This document shows, piece after piece, positions 16,893-26,081 of a stretch of 64,000 nt of DNA. A program made the translations under genes and the position numbers. The DNA is taken from the NCBI GenBank assembly GCA_964400885.1, contig CAYNWH010000004.1:1-64000 (forward strand), given 5' to 3'. Numbering within the stretch: position 1 is the first letter of the stretch; each line of letters starts with the position of its first letter. Origin of the DNA: CAYNWH01 sp964400885. GTDB taxonomy: Bacteria > Patescibacteriota > Patescibacteriia > CAIXNZ01. The notes beneath the pieces were generated by a model, which searched no databases, was not told the origin of the DNA, and saw only the letters and a list, made by a program, of their open reading frames with translations.

Positions 16893-18332
16893 ATGCCACA
16901 AGATGAAAAAAAAATACGTTTAGCTAAGCTAGAAAGAATCAAAGAGCAGGGGATTAACCCTTATCCTTCAAAATATGATAAAAAAGATTCTTTGGCTGAG
17001 GCTTATCAGGCTAAACTTGGTACGAAAATTAAAACAGCAGGACGACTCATGACAATCAGAGACATGGGCAAGCTTTGTTTTTGCCATCTCATGGACGAAA
17101 CCCAAAAAATGCAAATCGTGCTAAAAAGTGATGAAATGAAAGAAAATGACTATAAATGGTTTATTAAAAATCTAGACATGGGCGATTTCATAGGCGTGGA
17201 AGGTGAAATTTTTAAAACTAAAAAAGGAGAAATATCAATTTTAGTCAAAAACTATACCTTATTGGCAAAAGCACTTTTACCTTTACCAGAGAAATGGCAT
17301 GGTTTAAAAGATGAAGAAACCAGATTAAGAAAAAGGTATCTTGATTTTATTGCAAATCCTGAATTAAAAGAAATGTTTTATCGCAAAGCTAAATTCTGGC
17401 AGGCTTGCCGTGATTTTATGTTAAAAAATAAATTTTTAGAAGTTGAAACTCCTGTATTAGAAACTACAGCTGGCGGCGCTGACGCTGAACCATTTATTAC
17501 TCATCATAATGCTTTGGATATTGATTTGTATTTAAGAATTTCCATGGGAGAATTATGGCAAAAAAGGTTAATGGTTGCCGGTTTTGAAAAAACTTTTGAA
17601 ATTGGCCGCCAGTTTCGCAATGAAGGCATGAGCAAAGAGCATTTGCAGGATTACAGCCAGATGGAGTGCTATTGGGCTTATGCTGATTATAAAGAAATGA
17701 TGGAATTAATAGAAAAAATGTATAAATACATAATTAAGCAAACTTATAACAAAACTAAATTTGAAATAAATGGTTTTACTATAGATTTTGACCAGGAATG
17801 GAAAATAATTGATTATGTGGAAACAATTAAAACAGATTTTGATTTAGATGTGACTAAGGCGACAAAAGAAGCTTTGGTGAAAAAACTTAAAGATTTGAAA
17901 GTTGATTTTACATCTGATCTGCCAAAAGCTCGTTTAATAGATATTTTATGGAAACAAGTTAGGAAAACAATTGCCGGGCCAGCCTTTTTAATTAACCATC
18001 CGGTTGAAGTTTCACCATTAGCCAAAAGAGATCCTAAAGAGCCTGCCAAAGTTCAAAGATTTCAAATTATTATTGCCGGTTCTGAGATGGGTAATGGCTA
18101 TTCTGAATTAAATGATCCTCTTGATCAGGCTGAAAGATTTAAAGAACAGGCAAAAATGCGGGAAGCAGGGGATTTGGAAGCGCAAATGTATGATAAAGAT
18201 TTTATTGAAGCCTTGGAATACGGCATGCCGCCCACTGCCGGCTTTGGTTTTTCTGAACGTTTATTTTCTTTTCTGGAAAATAAAACAGCCCGCGAATGCC
18301 AACTTTTTCCATTAATGAAGCCCGAAAAATAA
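16893..18332 (+). CDS. lysS: lysyl-tRNA synthetase, class II
   Basis: 479 residues. N-terminal OB fold (about 45-140) then the class II core: motif 2 in FEIGRQFRNEGMSKEHLQDYSQME and motif 3 in GMPPTAGFGFSERLF, with the conserved Arg kept although the usual GIGIDR reads GFSER. EMGNGYSELNDP is the amino-acid binding stretch. The product is normal in length. An AT-rich spacer follows, then a terminator shared with the convergent purF-like gene. Confidence 0.94.
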   Translation: MPQDEKKIRLAKLERIKEQGINPYPSKYDKKDSLAEAYQAKLGTKIKTAGRLMTIRDMGKLCFCHLMDETQKMQIVLKSDEMKENDYKWFIKNLDMGDFIGVEGEIFKTKKGEISILVKNYTLLAKALLPLPEKWHGLKDEETRLRKRYLDFIANPELKEMFYRKAKFWQACRDFMLKNKFLEVETPVLETTAGGADAEPFITHHNALDIDLYLRISMGELWQKRLMVAGFEKTFEIGRQFRNEGMSKEHLQDYSQMECYWAYADYKEMMELIEKMYKYIIKQTYNKTKFEINGFTIDFDQEWKIIDYVETIKTDFDLDVTKATKEALVKKLKDLKVDFTSDLPKARLIDILWKQVRKTIAGPAFLINHPVEVSPLAKRDPKEPAKVQRFQIIIAGSEMGNGYSELNDPLDQAERFKEQAKMREAGDLEAQMYDKDFIEALEYGMPPTAGFGFSERLFSFLENKTARECQLFPLMKPEK

Positions 18333-18434
18333 TTATAGTCATTTGTAATTAGTCATTAGGCATTGGTAATTTGAATTTTGTTGTTGACCAGACTAGACTT
18401 TGAATTATATAAATAAAATTTGATTTAAAATAGA

Positions 18435-18472
18435 AAAGCCCCGCCCGGTCGTATGACCTTGGGCGGGGCTTT
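18435..18472. terminator. bidirectional terminator between lysS and purF-like gene
   Basis: AAAGCCCCGCCC (18435-18446) pairs with GGGCGGGGCTTT (18461-18472) around an inner GGTC-GTAT-GACC stem. It lies just beyond the minus-strand stop at 18476. Confidence 0.85.
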
Positions 18473-18475
18473 GGG

Positions 18476-20056
18476 TTAAGCGCAAGACATCTTGTGCTGG
18501 CAGTGATCCACTGGAATTGGGTAATTTCCAGTAAAACATGCATCGCAGAGTTCAGATGGCTTAAGACCAAGTACCCCCGCTGTTATTTGTTTGGCCTCAT
18601 CAACTGGCAAATAGCCCAGATTATCAGCGCCGATTTCCTGCCTGATGGCTTCGATAAGCGCTTCCTGGCTAATTTCCTGGTCAGGATTTGCAACCTTAAG
18701 CTGTTGCTCAATTCGCCAAGCAATGAGATTCTCTTTTTCATAGGTGTCGATCCCCATATAGCAAGGGAACTTGTAAGGCGGCGCGCTGACTAGCCAAGCT
18801 ATTTTGATTTTGTGGGCGAGGTGCGGATAATATTCCTGAATGAGTTCTCTGATCGCCTGGATGATTATCCTGGCCACAGTACCGCGAACCAGAGAATCAT
18901 CAACAATGATTATCCAAACAGTCTCCATGATAGTGGCAAAATACTCGATCTTGTCAGCGATTTGCGGCAACAAGTAGTAATACTTGAGCCGGTTTACCGC
19001 CTCTCGATCAAGCTGCTCAGCCTCTAAAAAAGAACGACCCATATGAGGGTCTTTGGGTAGAGCATTGTCATAGCAGCCTTGGCCAGGCAAATTGATGGCT
19101 TGGGCAAAGCTATAGCCTAAAGCTGCGCCTTGGCCTGATTCCATCATGGAGATTATCAGCCCGGGCAAAGGATGATGGCGAAACAAAGCTTGGCCATAAC
19201 GATCCCTGATTTTCTTAACCTTAGGATTTTGAATGGCCATCAGGTAGATGTAGCAAAAGATGCAGATCGCCAACCTGGATTTTTTAGGCGGCTTATGACG
19301 GATCAATTCCGGAGAGCCGATTTTGGCCTCAATGATCTCTCCTGGTTCAACTTCTCCTAGATGCTTGGCCTGAAGCAGATGCCAGGCGCAAGGCTCGGAT
19401 GCGAAATAGAAGTAATTATCATCTTCTCCGATTTCCAAAGGCCTAAAACCTTTTTTATCGCGAAAAGCAATAATTCCTTCTTTTGTTAAAAGCAAACAGG
19501 AGTAAGCACCTTTCATTTTGGTCATGGCTTTTCTGACTGCCTCAAGCAGGGACATGTTTTCATACTCTGCATAATACATGATGAGGACCAAAATGACTTC
19601 AGTGTCTGACTGGCCTTTAAATTCCAGCCCCAAATCATTACGCAACCAATTTTTCAATTCCTGAGCATTCGTGAGATTGCCATTATGCACAATGGCAGCA
19701 TCACCAATCCTAAGTGAACGTCGAAAAAAAGGCTGCGCATTTTTTTTCCAGGCATTACCTCTAAATCTTCCCAGTTGAAACTGAAGCTTATCTTGTTTGG
19801 TTACGCCAGTTCCAGTTGTAGAGTAACGATTTTGAGTTAAAGCCGCATACCCGTCCAAATTCAGAACCTTTTCTGCTGGCAAGGCTGCGATAACTGGGCC
19901 TAAACCCTTAAGGGTTTCTATCCCATTATCATCGCAAACAGATATACCAGCACTTTCTTCTCCCCGATGCTGCTCGTGCAACAAGAGATCGTAAGCAATA
20001 GGGCCAATAGGTCCTAACTGCTTGCTTTTGGTCACCACCCCAGTAATCCCACACAT
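18476..20056 (-). CDS. purF: PurF-like amidophosphoribosyltransferase, solo and divergent
   Basis: PurF makes phosphoribosylamine from PRPP and glutamine. The 526-residue protein starts MCGITGVV, giving the Cys nucleophile after Met removal, and keeps QNRYSTTG, IVHNGNLTN and GQSDTEVI of the Ntn glutaminase half. The PRTase half keeps IIIVDDSLVRGTVAR, SAPPYKFPCYMGID and a CDACFTGNYP end. Two usual motifs are altered: VPDSG reads MMESG and the NRYxGRTF region reads KDPHMGRSF. No other pur genes are present. It is a solo unit with AAGGAGG, own promoter (20101-20129) and terminator, and is clearly richer in G+C than its neighbours. A divergent paralog or transferred gene is possible. Confidence 0.8.
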   Translation of the reverse strand: MCGITGVVTKSKQLGPIGPIAYDLLLHEQHRGEESAGISVCDDNGIETLKGLGPVIAALPAEKVLNLDGYAALTQNRYSTTGTGVTKQDKLQFQLGRFRGNAWKKNAQPFFRRSLRIGDAAIVHNGNLTNAQELKNWLRNDLGLEFKGQSDTEVILVLIMYYAEYENMSLLEAVRKAMTKMKGAYSCLLLTKEGIIAFRDKKGFRPLEIGEDDNYFYFASEPCAWHLLQAKHLGEVEPGEIIEAKIGSPELIRHKPPKKSRLAICIFCYIYLMAIQNPKVKKIRDRYGQALFRHHPLPGLIISMMESGQGAALGYSFAQAINLPGQGCYDNALPKDPHMGRSFLEAEQLDREAVNRLKYYYLLPQIADKIEYFATIMETVWIIIVDDSLVRGTVARIIIQAIRELIQEYYPHLAHKIKIAWLVSAPPYKFPCYMGIDTYEKENLIAWRIEQQLKVANPDQEISQEALIEAIRQEIGADNLGYLPVDEAKQITAGVLGLKPSELCDACFTGNYPIPVDHCQHKMSCA

Positions 20057-20100
20057 TATTTTTTCCTCCTTAAATTTGGTTGTTTGTAAAGAACGCTTTA

Positions 20101-20129
20101 AGCTTATAAAATCTTGCTCAAACTGTCAA
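20101..20129 (-). promoter_or_regulatory. promoter of the purF-like gene
   Basis: Minus strand TTGACA (20124-20129), 17-base spacer, TAAGCT (20101-20106). The 38-base leader ends in AAGGAGGAAAAAATAATG. Confidence 0.65.
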
Positions 20130-20160
20130 TTTTTGCTAAACTTTGTATAGATTATAGCGT

Positions 20161-20245
20161 TTTAGATTTTTAGCGTTTTAGTTAAATTAGCAGGTCAGTG
20201 GAATATAACTAGAACTCTAAAACACTAAAATTCTAAAAATCTAAA
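20161..20245. repeat. long inverted repeat before serS
   Basis: TTTAGATTTTTAG (20161-20173) pairs perfectly with CTAAAAATCTAAA (20233-20245). A second register of TTTTAG and CTAAAA hexamers lies inside, so a long AU hairpin ends 9 bases before the serS ATG. Confidence 0.6.
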
Positions 20246-20254
20246 TATAAAAAT

Positions 20255-21556
20255 ATGCTCGACATTAACTTTATCAAAGAAAACCTTAAAGCCTTAGAAA
20301 AAGTTACTCAAGAAAAAGGCCTAAAAATTGATTATAAAAAACTGCTTAAACTTGATGAAAAAAGGCGAAAAATCATTCAAGAAATTGACCAATTGCGCCA
20401 AAAAAGGAATGCCAATGCCAATCTGCTTAAAGACCCCAAAAAAAGATCAGAAAAATTAATTAAAGAAGGCAAAACCTTAAAGGATAAAATAACTGCCTTG
20501 GAAGATGAATTTAATAAAGTAAAAGCAGCATTTGATAGTATAATGCTTACAGTACCCAATATAATTTCTGAGGATACGCCTATTGGCAAAGATTCAGAAG
20601 ATAATAAGCCAATAGCTAAGTGGGGTAAATTGCCAAAATTTAATTTTGAGATTAAAGATCACATCCAGCTGGGTAAGGATTTGGATATTTTAGATTTGGA
20701 TAGGGGAGTCAAAGTTTCTGGTTTTCGCGGCTATTATTTGAAAAATGATGGTGCACGCATGCACATGGCAGTCTTGCAATATGCTTTTAATAAATTAGTC
20801 GCTAAAGGATTTAAACCTTTTATAACGCCGACTCTAGTCAAAGAAATGGCTTTTATCGGCAGCGGCCATTTTCCTTTTGGCAAAGAAGAAGTTTATCAAA
20901 TCGGCAACCCAGGCAAATTAGATAGCGGTGAGGAAATTAAAGAACCTTTATATTTGGCAGGCACTTCAGAACCAGCGCTTTTAGCTTACCATGCTAATGA
21001 GACTTTAAATGAAGAAGAACTGCCTTTAAAATATTGCGGCTTTTCTGCTTGCTACCGCAGTGAAGTTGGCAGTTATGGCAAAGATACAAAAGGCTTATAC
21101 CGTCTTCATGAATTTATGAAAATAGAACAGGTAGTTATTTGCCAGGCTGATATCAAGCTGGGATTAAAACTGCTTGAAGAATTACGCCAAATTGCTGAAG
21201 AAATTTTACAAGATTTAAAATTACCTTATCAAGTAATCGCTGTTTGCACTGGCGATATGGGCGCTGGTAAATATAAAATGTATGATATTGAAACCTGGAT
21301 GCCATCCAGAAATGCTTACAGTGAAACGCATTCTGATTCATTTTTAACAGACTGGCAGGCCAGACGCTTAAATTTAAAATATAAAAACAGGGCAGGGGAG
21401 AGCCAATATGCTTTTACCTTAAATAATACTGCATTAGCTTCACCTAGAATTCTTATTGCTCTTTGGGAAAATTATCAAAATGCTGACGGCAGTATTACGA
21501 TTCCGGAAATCTTACGACCTTATTTAGGTAATCAGGAAAAAATCAGTAAAAAATAA
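20255..21556 (+). CDS. serS: seryl-tRNA synthetase
   Basis: Class II synthetase with the N-terminal antiparallel coiled coil (about 10-105) that grips the long variable arm of tRNA-Ser. Core motifs are AGTSEPALLAYHANETL, FSACYRSEVGSYGKDTKGLYRLHEF (motif 2) and NNTALASPRILIALWENYQ (motif 3). 433 residues, normal. Confidence 0.95.
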   Translation: MLDINFIKENLKALEKVTQEKGLKIDYKKLLKLDEKRRKIIQEIDQLRQKRNANANLLKDPKKRSEKLIKEGKTLKDKITALEDEFNKVKAAFDSIMLTVPNIISEDTPIGKDSEDNKPIAKWGKLPKFNFEIKDHIQLGKDLDILDLDRGVKVSGFRGYYLKNDGARMHMAVLQYAFNKLVAKGFKPFITPTLVKEMAFIGSGHFPFGKEEVYQIGNPGKLDSGEEIKEPLYLAGTSEPALLAYHANETLNEEELPLKYCGFSACYRSEVGSYGKDTKGLYRLHEFMKIEQVVICQADIKLGLKLLEELRQIAEEILQDLKLPYQVIAVCTGDMGAGKYKMYDIETWMPSRNAYSETHSDSFLTDWQARRLNLKYKNRAGESQYAFTLNNTALASPRILIALWENYQNADGSITIPEILRPYLGNQEKISKK

Positions 21557-21605
21557 TAATTTCCATACTAGATTAAAAAATTACTCAAGCTAATCTCTTT
21601 TTATA

Positions 21606-22544
21606 ATGAAAAAGTATTTATCAATAGGCCTGTTTAAAAATAAAAAAAAGAGAAATAACCCTTTAATTTCTAAAAAATATAAGCTAGAAAGAACCGTTCG
21701 TTATCGTAATCCCTTGAGAATTACAAAAAGCCTGTTCAAATTTAAACTTTTTCGCGTCATAAATATTATCTTGCTTATAGCTATTTTAGGAGGGCTATAT
21801 TTTTTTCTTTTTTCTAATTTTTATGATATTACAAATATTGAAATCCAGGGCAACCAGATCATTTCCACTGATGACCTTTTGGATATAACTAATGATTTTC
21901 TAGCTAATAACAGATTTTTCATTTTAAAAAATAGAAATATTTTTCTTTTTAACCGCAATAGCCTTAAAAAGAAAATAAACCAGGTTATTCTTTTAGATGA
22001 TTTAAAAATAGAGAAAATATTGCCTAATACCATTAGACTTACTTTAAAAGAAAAAGAAGCGGCTTTAAAATGGCTAACTGATAATCAGGAATATTTAATT
22101 GACAAGCAGGGAATAATAATCAAACGATTTTATAAATTAAGTACACCTAAAATTTTTCAAATTGCTCAGCCAGAAAATCCACCCCAAGAGTTAGAGCAGG
22201 AAAATGTGATAAAAGTTACAAATTCAGCTAGTCAATCAGTAAACCTCGGTGATCAGGTTTTAAAATCAGAAGATATTGATTTTATTTTAAATTTAATTAA
22301 AGAAGCAGAAAAAATAGACTATTTAAAAATTTCAAACATATCTGTGCCTAATATTTTTCCTCAATATCTTCTAATAGACGCTGAAAGCGGCTGGAAAATC
22401 TATTTTAATTTGTCTGATTCATTAAAAAATCAATTAAACCGCTTGGATATATTAATTAGTGAAAAAATCAAAAAAGAAAATTTAAGCGCAGTTGATTATA
22501 TAGATTTAAGACTAGGAGAAAGCGTTTATTATAAAATGAAATAA
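21606..22544 (+). CDS. ftsQ: FtsQ/DivIB-type cell division protein
   Basis: A basic cytoplasmic N-terminus (about 50 residues), one membrane helix (about 55-75, IILLIAILGGLYFFLF), then a POTRA domain beginning YDITNIEIQGNQIISTDDLL, followed by an IRLTLKEKEAALKW beta domain. 312 residues. This is the FtsQ layout that links FtsB/FtsL to septal synthesis. No other dcw genes are adjacent, so the assignment rests on topology and the POTRA pattern. Confidence 0.75.
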   Translation: MKKYLSIGLFKNKKKRNNPLISKKYKLERTVRYRNPLRITKSLFKFKLFRVINIILLIAILGGLYFFLFSNFYDITNIEIQGNQIISTDDLLDITNDFLANNRFFILKNRNIFLFNRNSLKKKINQVILLDDLKIEKILPNTIRLTLKEKEAALKWLTDNQEYLIDKQGIIIKRFYKLSTPKIFQIAQPENPPQELEQENVIKVTNSASQSVNLGDQVLKSEDIDFILNLIKEAEKIDYLKISNISVPNIFPQYLLIDAESGWKIYFNLSDSLKNQLNRLDILISEKIKKENLSAVDYIDLRLGESVYYKMK

Positions 22545-22552
22545 TAAAAAAG

Positions 22553-22578
22553 CCCCTACACCGTCTGGGGCGTAGGGG
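22553..22578 (-). terminator. terminator overlapping the end of the 22556 gene
   Basis: CCCCTAC (minus) pairs with GTAGGGG across a GC-rich loop and is followed by CTTTTTTATT. The stem includes the last codons and stop of the zinc-ribbon gene. Confidence 0.7.
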
Positions 22579-22729
22579 TAATAACTGGCAGAGCAAGCAC
22601 ATCCCAGCGCTTGAGTTGCTCGACAATATGTATGTCTTTGCATCTCCTACACTGGACCCGCTCGTCATTGGAATAGATTTTCATCGGATTTCCACAGCAA
22701 GGGCAGCGGATCACTATCTCTGTTGCCAT
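22556..22729 (-). CDS. 57-residue zinc-ribbon protein
   Basis: The frame reads MATEIVIRCPCCGNPMKIYS, then DERVQCRRCKDIHIVEQL and a Pro/Thr tail. Two CxxC pairs (CPCC, CRRC) form a single zinc ribbon, as in small transcription- or translation-associated ribbons. Start fixed by TAAGGAGGTAACTTATG. A perfect promoter TTGACA-17-TATACT (22759-22787) and its own terminator make it a solo unit. It is richer in G+C than its surroundings. Family not recognised. Confidence 0.75.
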   Translation of the reverse strand: MATEIVIRCPCCGNPMKIYSNDERVQCRRCKDIHIVEQLKRWDVLALPVITPTPQTV

Positions 22730-22758
22730 AAGTTACCTCCTTAAATTTAAGATATTAA

Positions 22759-22787
22759 AGTATACCACATAAATTATACTTTGTCAA
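22759..22787 (-). promoter_or_regulatory. promoter of the 22556 zinc-ribbon gene
   Basis: Minus strand TTGACA (22782-22787), 17 bases, TATACT (22759-22764). Confidence 0.75.
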
Positions 22788-22818
22788 TGGTCAAATAAGA
22801 CAAATTAAGCATTAAAAT

Positions 22819-22852
22819 GACAAAAAATAGCTAATTTTAGCTATTTTTTGTC
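22819..22852. repeat. perfect 14-bp inverted repeat in an AT-rich gap
   Basis: GACAAAAAATAGCT and AGCTATTTTTTGTC flank AATTTT. With T runs on both strands it could be a bidirectional terminator or an operator just upstream of the 22759 promoter. The rest of 22853-23050 is plain AT-rich sequence in which I see nothing. Confidence 0.5.
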
Positions 22853-23065
22853 GATTTAAATATGCATAAATAATACAAAAACGACAAATTTTAACAATAT
22901 TTAATTAAATTAAAGGTAAATTAGAGACATTAAATATATAAACCTATAATTATATAAATAGGAAAATAATAAGTTCAAAATAAATAAATTTGAATAAATA
23001 TAAAAATTAAAAATTTTAGAAAAAATCCAGTATAGTAATAAAAAGAATAAATAATGAAAGGCTAG

Positions 23066-23236
23066 ATGACCAACATTATTATACCTAAGCCTTATTTCTA
23101 TCTATTTATGCGTCGTATAAGATATATTGTGCGTCGCCATATTATTAGTAAAAATGGCTATAAATACCACTCCTCTACCAGACTCCAAGTAAAAAATCCT
23201 ATAAAAAATACTGGCCTAATTCCTGATCTTTTTTAA
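23066..23236 (+). CDS. possible 56-residue basic protein
   Basis: A frame from ATG 23066 to TAA 23234-23236 reads MTNIIIPKPYFYLFMRRIRY.. with many Arg/Lys/Tyr. AAAGG stands 6 bases before the start. Its 3' end overlaps the convergent metallopeptidase gene by 38 bases. No family recognised; could be spurious. Confidence 0.3.
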   Translation: MTNIIIPKPYFYLFMRRIRYIVRRHIISKNGYKYHSSTRLQVKNPIKNTGLIPDLF

Positions 23237-23582
23237 ACCTAGCAACATTCTTATTAACTTGCTTATAAAAGCCGGGATAATGGCTTCTAGTGATAATTCT
23301 CCCCTTGTAGAGCTGCTTATAGGGCTTTTTCTGGTGATGGGCTATCTCATGAGCTAAAATGCGTAAAATTGAGTTAATACTCTTAGGCTGGCGTTTTTTA
23401 GGCGTTAAGATATCAATGGCTATTACTTTTGTCTTTAAATTAGTATAACCTACTGAAAAATTCCTAGCTGTATTAACTGGTGCTTGGCGATTCATAACTC
23501 TAAATGTAAAGCCTGTAACTTTTAAGCATTTACAGGCTTTAATGAAAATATCTTCAATTTTTATTAAATGCAAATTATTCAT
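23199..23582 (-). CDS. small zinc metallopeptidase-like protein (HExxH)
   Basis: 127 residues with LAHEIAHHQKKPY near residue 87, a gluzincin-type HExxH, followed by SHYPGFYKQVNKN, where a third ligand or the YpjP/SprT-like helix might lie. The N-terminal beta region (TGFTFRVMNRQAP, VIAIDIL) resembles the SprT/WLM style of small peptidases. No signal peptide, so cytoplasmic. It is the last gene of the minus-strand group that includes the three pilin-like fusions. Confidence 0.6.
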   Translation of the reverse strand: MNNLHLIKIEDIFIKACKCLKVTGFTFRVMNRQAPVNTARNFSVGYTNLKTKVIAIDILTPKKRQPKSINSILRILAHEIAHHQKKPYKQLYKGRIITRSHYPGFYKQVNKNVARFKKDQELGQYFL

Positions 23583-23594
23583 GTGTCGTAAAAT
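23580..23594. repeat. 15-bp repeat, copy 1
   Basis: CATGTGTCGTAAAAT here is repeated exactly at 24972-24986, both copies lying directly upstream (on the minus strand) of or after paralogous genes. In this copy the ATG is the start of the metallopeptidase gene. Confidence 0.5.
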
Positions 23595-23596
23595 TG

Positions 23597-24952
23597 TTAT
23601 TTATGAACCCAAAATGCAGATTTGATAGTCCTAAATAAATTATTTTCTTTGGTAAAAGGAGTTGAAGAAAGCATATTTGGATCACGGTAAAAAACTATAC
23701 GCTTATTATCATCGAAACAATCTGTACAACCGATTAAAACAATAAAATGACCGTGAGCCGTTACTTTTTGATTAGAGGTACTTATGATAATAGGTTCTCC
23801 TTTTGCTAAATGGTCTAATATTTCTTTTTTGGTGTCACCAGTTTTTCCAGTAATTATTTCACCTTTCAGACCAAAAGAAGCCAATACAGTACTAGGACCA
23901 TATTGAACTTTTTTATTGCTATTATCTAAAGTTGATTGTTGTGGATTTACAAAGACATCGTACTTTGTCCCTACGCAACGAGCAGTTGTACACGTTGACG
24001 GGCAACCATTGACAGTGCATCCTTGACCAGGGCAATTTCTGTAAAATTTGGAAAGATCTGCAACTTTCTGAATTGTTACATTTCCCACTAAATAATTAAC
24101 TACCATTGTTAATGAAGCGATCCCACAGCCTGAGGAAGCAATAGTGCCGCAACCAGCATAAGAATAATCACAGATTGATCTGGGACAATACTGCTTAAGC
24201 TCTGGAACGTCCGGACATTTAGGACAATTCCATTCTTCTGGTATGCCAATTGTTACCCGGCCGTTATTAATGCAATCTTGAAAAGTTTTTTCAGTGATGG
24301 GTATTCCTGCGCAATTTTTCTCACCAGGTTGTTCATTAGTTAAGTCAGGAGCCAAAGCTGCTTCTGCTTGCGGAATAAATAAATTATCAAAATTGTAGCT
24401 ACTAGTACTTGGACCTGTTTCTGTACTTATTTCGGTAGTCGGTATATAAGCAGGAATATATTCCACTTGCGGCCCTTTTAATTCAGTTAAGCCAAATAAT
24501 GATAATATAATATAACTTGATAAAACTAAACCTAAACCAATAAAAGCTCTGATAAAATAACTTTTGGCTTTTTTAATTTTAGAAGAGTTTCCAGCTGCCA
24601 AAATCCAGTAAACTCCGGTAATAATTACTGCCACAATAGCAATCGGCAAGATAATATATAAAGAAGCATTATAAATTGTAGTTATATATTCAGCAATATC
24701 CCTGGCTTTTGTATAGCTAAACAAAGGCACCTGTAAATTTAGCCAGGCTGGTTCAGCATAGACATGACAACATGTTCTGTTGCTGCTGCATAAACCAGAC
24801 GTATCATCAGGTGATTCTCCAGCATCGCAAGCTGACTTGCATATGCCATCTTCAGGATATTTTGTTTCACAAGGCTCTTGAGCATATGCTAACAAAGGTA
24901 TAAGCAGCAAGAAAGATATTAAAATTATAAAAAAATAATTTTTTATTTTCAT
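23597..24952 (-). CDS. membrane protein: two-TM pilin-like module plus C39-like peptidase domain
   Basis: 451 residues. Signal peptide (1-25), a Cys-rich segment CETKYPEDG..CC (about 27-65), then two membrane helices (about 85-110 and 125-145) of the VirB2/TrbC-like type shared with its two neighbours (LNLQVPLF, IYNASLYI, GVYWILAAG). After a linker, a papain-like C39 domain has GCGIASLTMVVNYLV (catalytic Cys), HGHFIVLIGC (His) and FYRDPN (Asp). It is probably a surface or secreted cysteine peptidase or peptide-binding domain anchored in the membrane. No family name is certain for the whole protein. Confidence 0.65.
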   Translation of the reverse strand: MKIKNYFFIILISFLLLIPLLAYAQEPCETKYPEDGICKSACDAGESPDDTSGLCSSNRTCCHVYAEPAWLNLQVPLFSYTKARDIAEYITTIYNASLYIILPIAIVAVIITGVYWILAAGNSSKIKKAKSYFIRAFIGLGLVLSSYIILSLFGLTELKGPQVEYIPAYIPTTEISTETGPSTSSYNFDNLFIPQAEAALAPDLTNEQPGEKNCAGIPITEKTFQDCINNGRVTIGIPEEWNCPKCPDVPELKQYCPRSICDYSYAGCGTIASSGCGIASLTMVVNYLVGNVTIQKVADLSKFYRNCPGQGCTVNGCPSTCTTARCVGTKYDVFVNPQQSTLDNSNKKVQYGPSTVLASFGLKGEIITGKTGDTKKEILDHLAKGEPIIISTSNQKVTAHGHFIVLIGCTDCFDDNKRIVFYRDPNMLSSTPFTKENNLFRTIKSAFWVHK

Positions 24953-24971
24953 TTATTTAATATAAATTAAA

Positions 24972-24986
24972 CATGTGTCGTAAAAT
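24972..24986. repeat. 15-bp repeat, copy 2
   Basis: Exact second copy of the 23580-23594 sequence, between the 25015 and 23597 genes; here the ATG opens only a five-codon frame. It suggests a tandem duplication that copied gene starts. Confidence 0.5.
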
Positions 24987-25014
24987 ATTATAATTCAAAA
25001 AATTAATCAATTTG

Positions 25015-26052
25015 CTATTGACAATTATTTTTTAGTGCATTAGATATAATTATTGCACCTGGCCTAGGATCCGGCCTATCAACCCTTTGTCCATTTTCTA
25101 GCGTACCTCTAATGCGAAAGATTTTACCATTATCAGGATCATTATGAGTATAAAAATATTCCATCGGTAATTTGCATTTCTTACCGCAATTATAATATCT
25201 TGGCACTAAAACTTCATCCCTGGTGCCCATTTTCTTAACCATTTCAATTACACAATCCAGTGCAGTCGGCCAAACCCTACATTTATCCTGCTTGCCATAA
25301 GCATTTACTCTGCGATCGAATTGAAATGGATTACTAGATGTGGCATTATTTCTTTCTCTATAATGAATACCAGCAAATACAGTCCAGCCCACTCCTGTAG
25401 CTGCTTCGGCTCTTTTATAAGCATTTACTAAATCAGCATTAGCCATTATTTTTTTACAAATCTCCTTAGCATTTTTACCTCCAATACCGGGACTACTTGG
25501 GGTATTCCAGCTATTGGCTAAATCATACTGGAATCCCAATTCAACTGGATTTATGTATTCAACTTGCGGCCCTGTCAATGAAGTTAAACCCAAAAAGGAT
25601 AAAATAATATAGCTGAATAAAACAATGCCCAAACCAATAAATGCACTAATTATCCTACGCCTAGCTTTGAAAATTAAATCTTTGTCCCCGCCAGCTAAAA
25701 TCCAAAGCGCACCAGAAAAAATAAGGACTACGATTATAATTGGCACCACAATATACAATGAGGCATTATAAATCGTCATTATGTATTCAGTAATATTCTG
25801 AGCTTTAGTATAACCAAATAAAGGCACTTGTAAATTTATATCCACTGGTTCAGCATATACATGACAGCATTTACCAGTACTGCATAATCCGGTTGTATCG
25901 TCATAAAACTCCCCTGCCCCGCAATCAGTTTTGCATTTGCCATCTTCAGGGTATTTGGTCTCGCAAGGCTCTTGTGCCAAAACCAACAAAGGTAAAAAAA
26001 TAAAAAACAAAAATATAAATACAGTTAAGAAAAATTTTATTTGTTTTCTCAT
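25015..26052 (-). CDS. membrane protein: two-TM pilin-like module plus lysozyme-like domain
   Basis: 345 residues. N-terminal half is a close paralog of the 23597 product: signal peptide, CETKYPEDGKCKTDC, LNLQVPLFGYTKAQ, two helices with GALWILAGGDKDLIFKARR and a final LTGPQVEYI. The C-terminal ~150 residues differ: ANADLVNAYKRAEAATGVGWTVFAGIHYRERNN is the first helix-Glu part of a lysozyme/transglycosylase-like fold, with YNCGKKCKL and YFYTHND later. A peptidoglycan-cleaving role is inference; the Glu in HYRE is the candidate catalytic residue. Confidence 0.6.
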   Translation of the reverse strand: MRKQIKFFLTVFIFLFFIFLPLLVLAQEPCETKYPEDGKCKTDCGAGEFYDDTTGLCSTGKCCHVYAEPVDINLQVPLFGYTKAQNITEYIMTIYNASLYIVVPIIIVVLIFSGALWILAGGDKDLIFKARRRIISAFIGLGIVLFSYIILSFLGLTSLTGPQVEYINPVELGFQYDLANSWNTPSSPGIGGKNAKEICKKIMANADLVNAYKRAEAATGVGWTVFAGIHYRERNNATSSNPFQFDRRVNAYGKQDKCRVWPTALDCVIEMVKKMGTRDEVLVPRYYNCGKKCKLPMEYFYTHNDPDNGKIFRIRGTLENGQRVDRPDPRPGAIIISNALKNNCQ

Positions 26053-26081
26053 TTATTTAAAACTTATTCTATAATGCGAAA

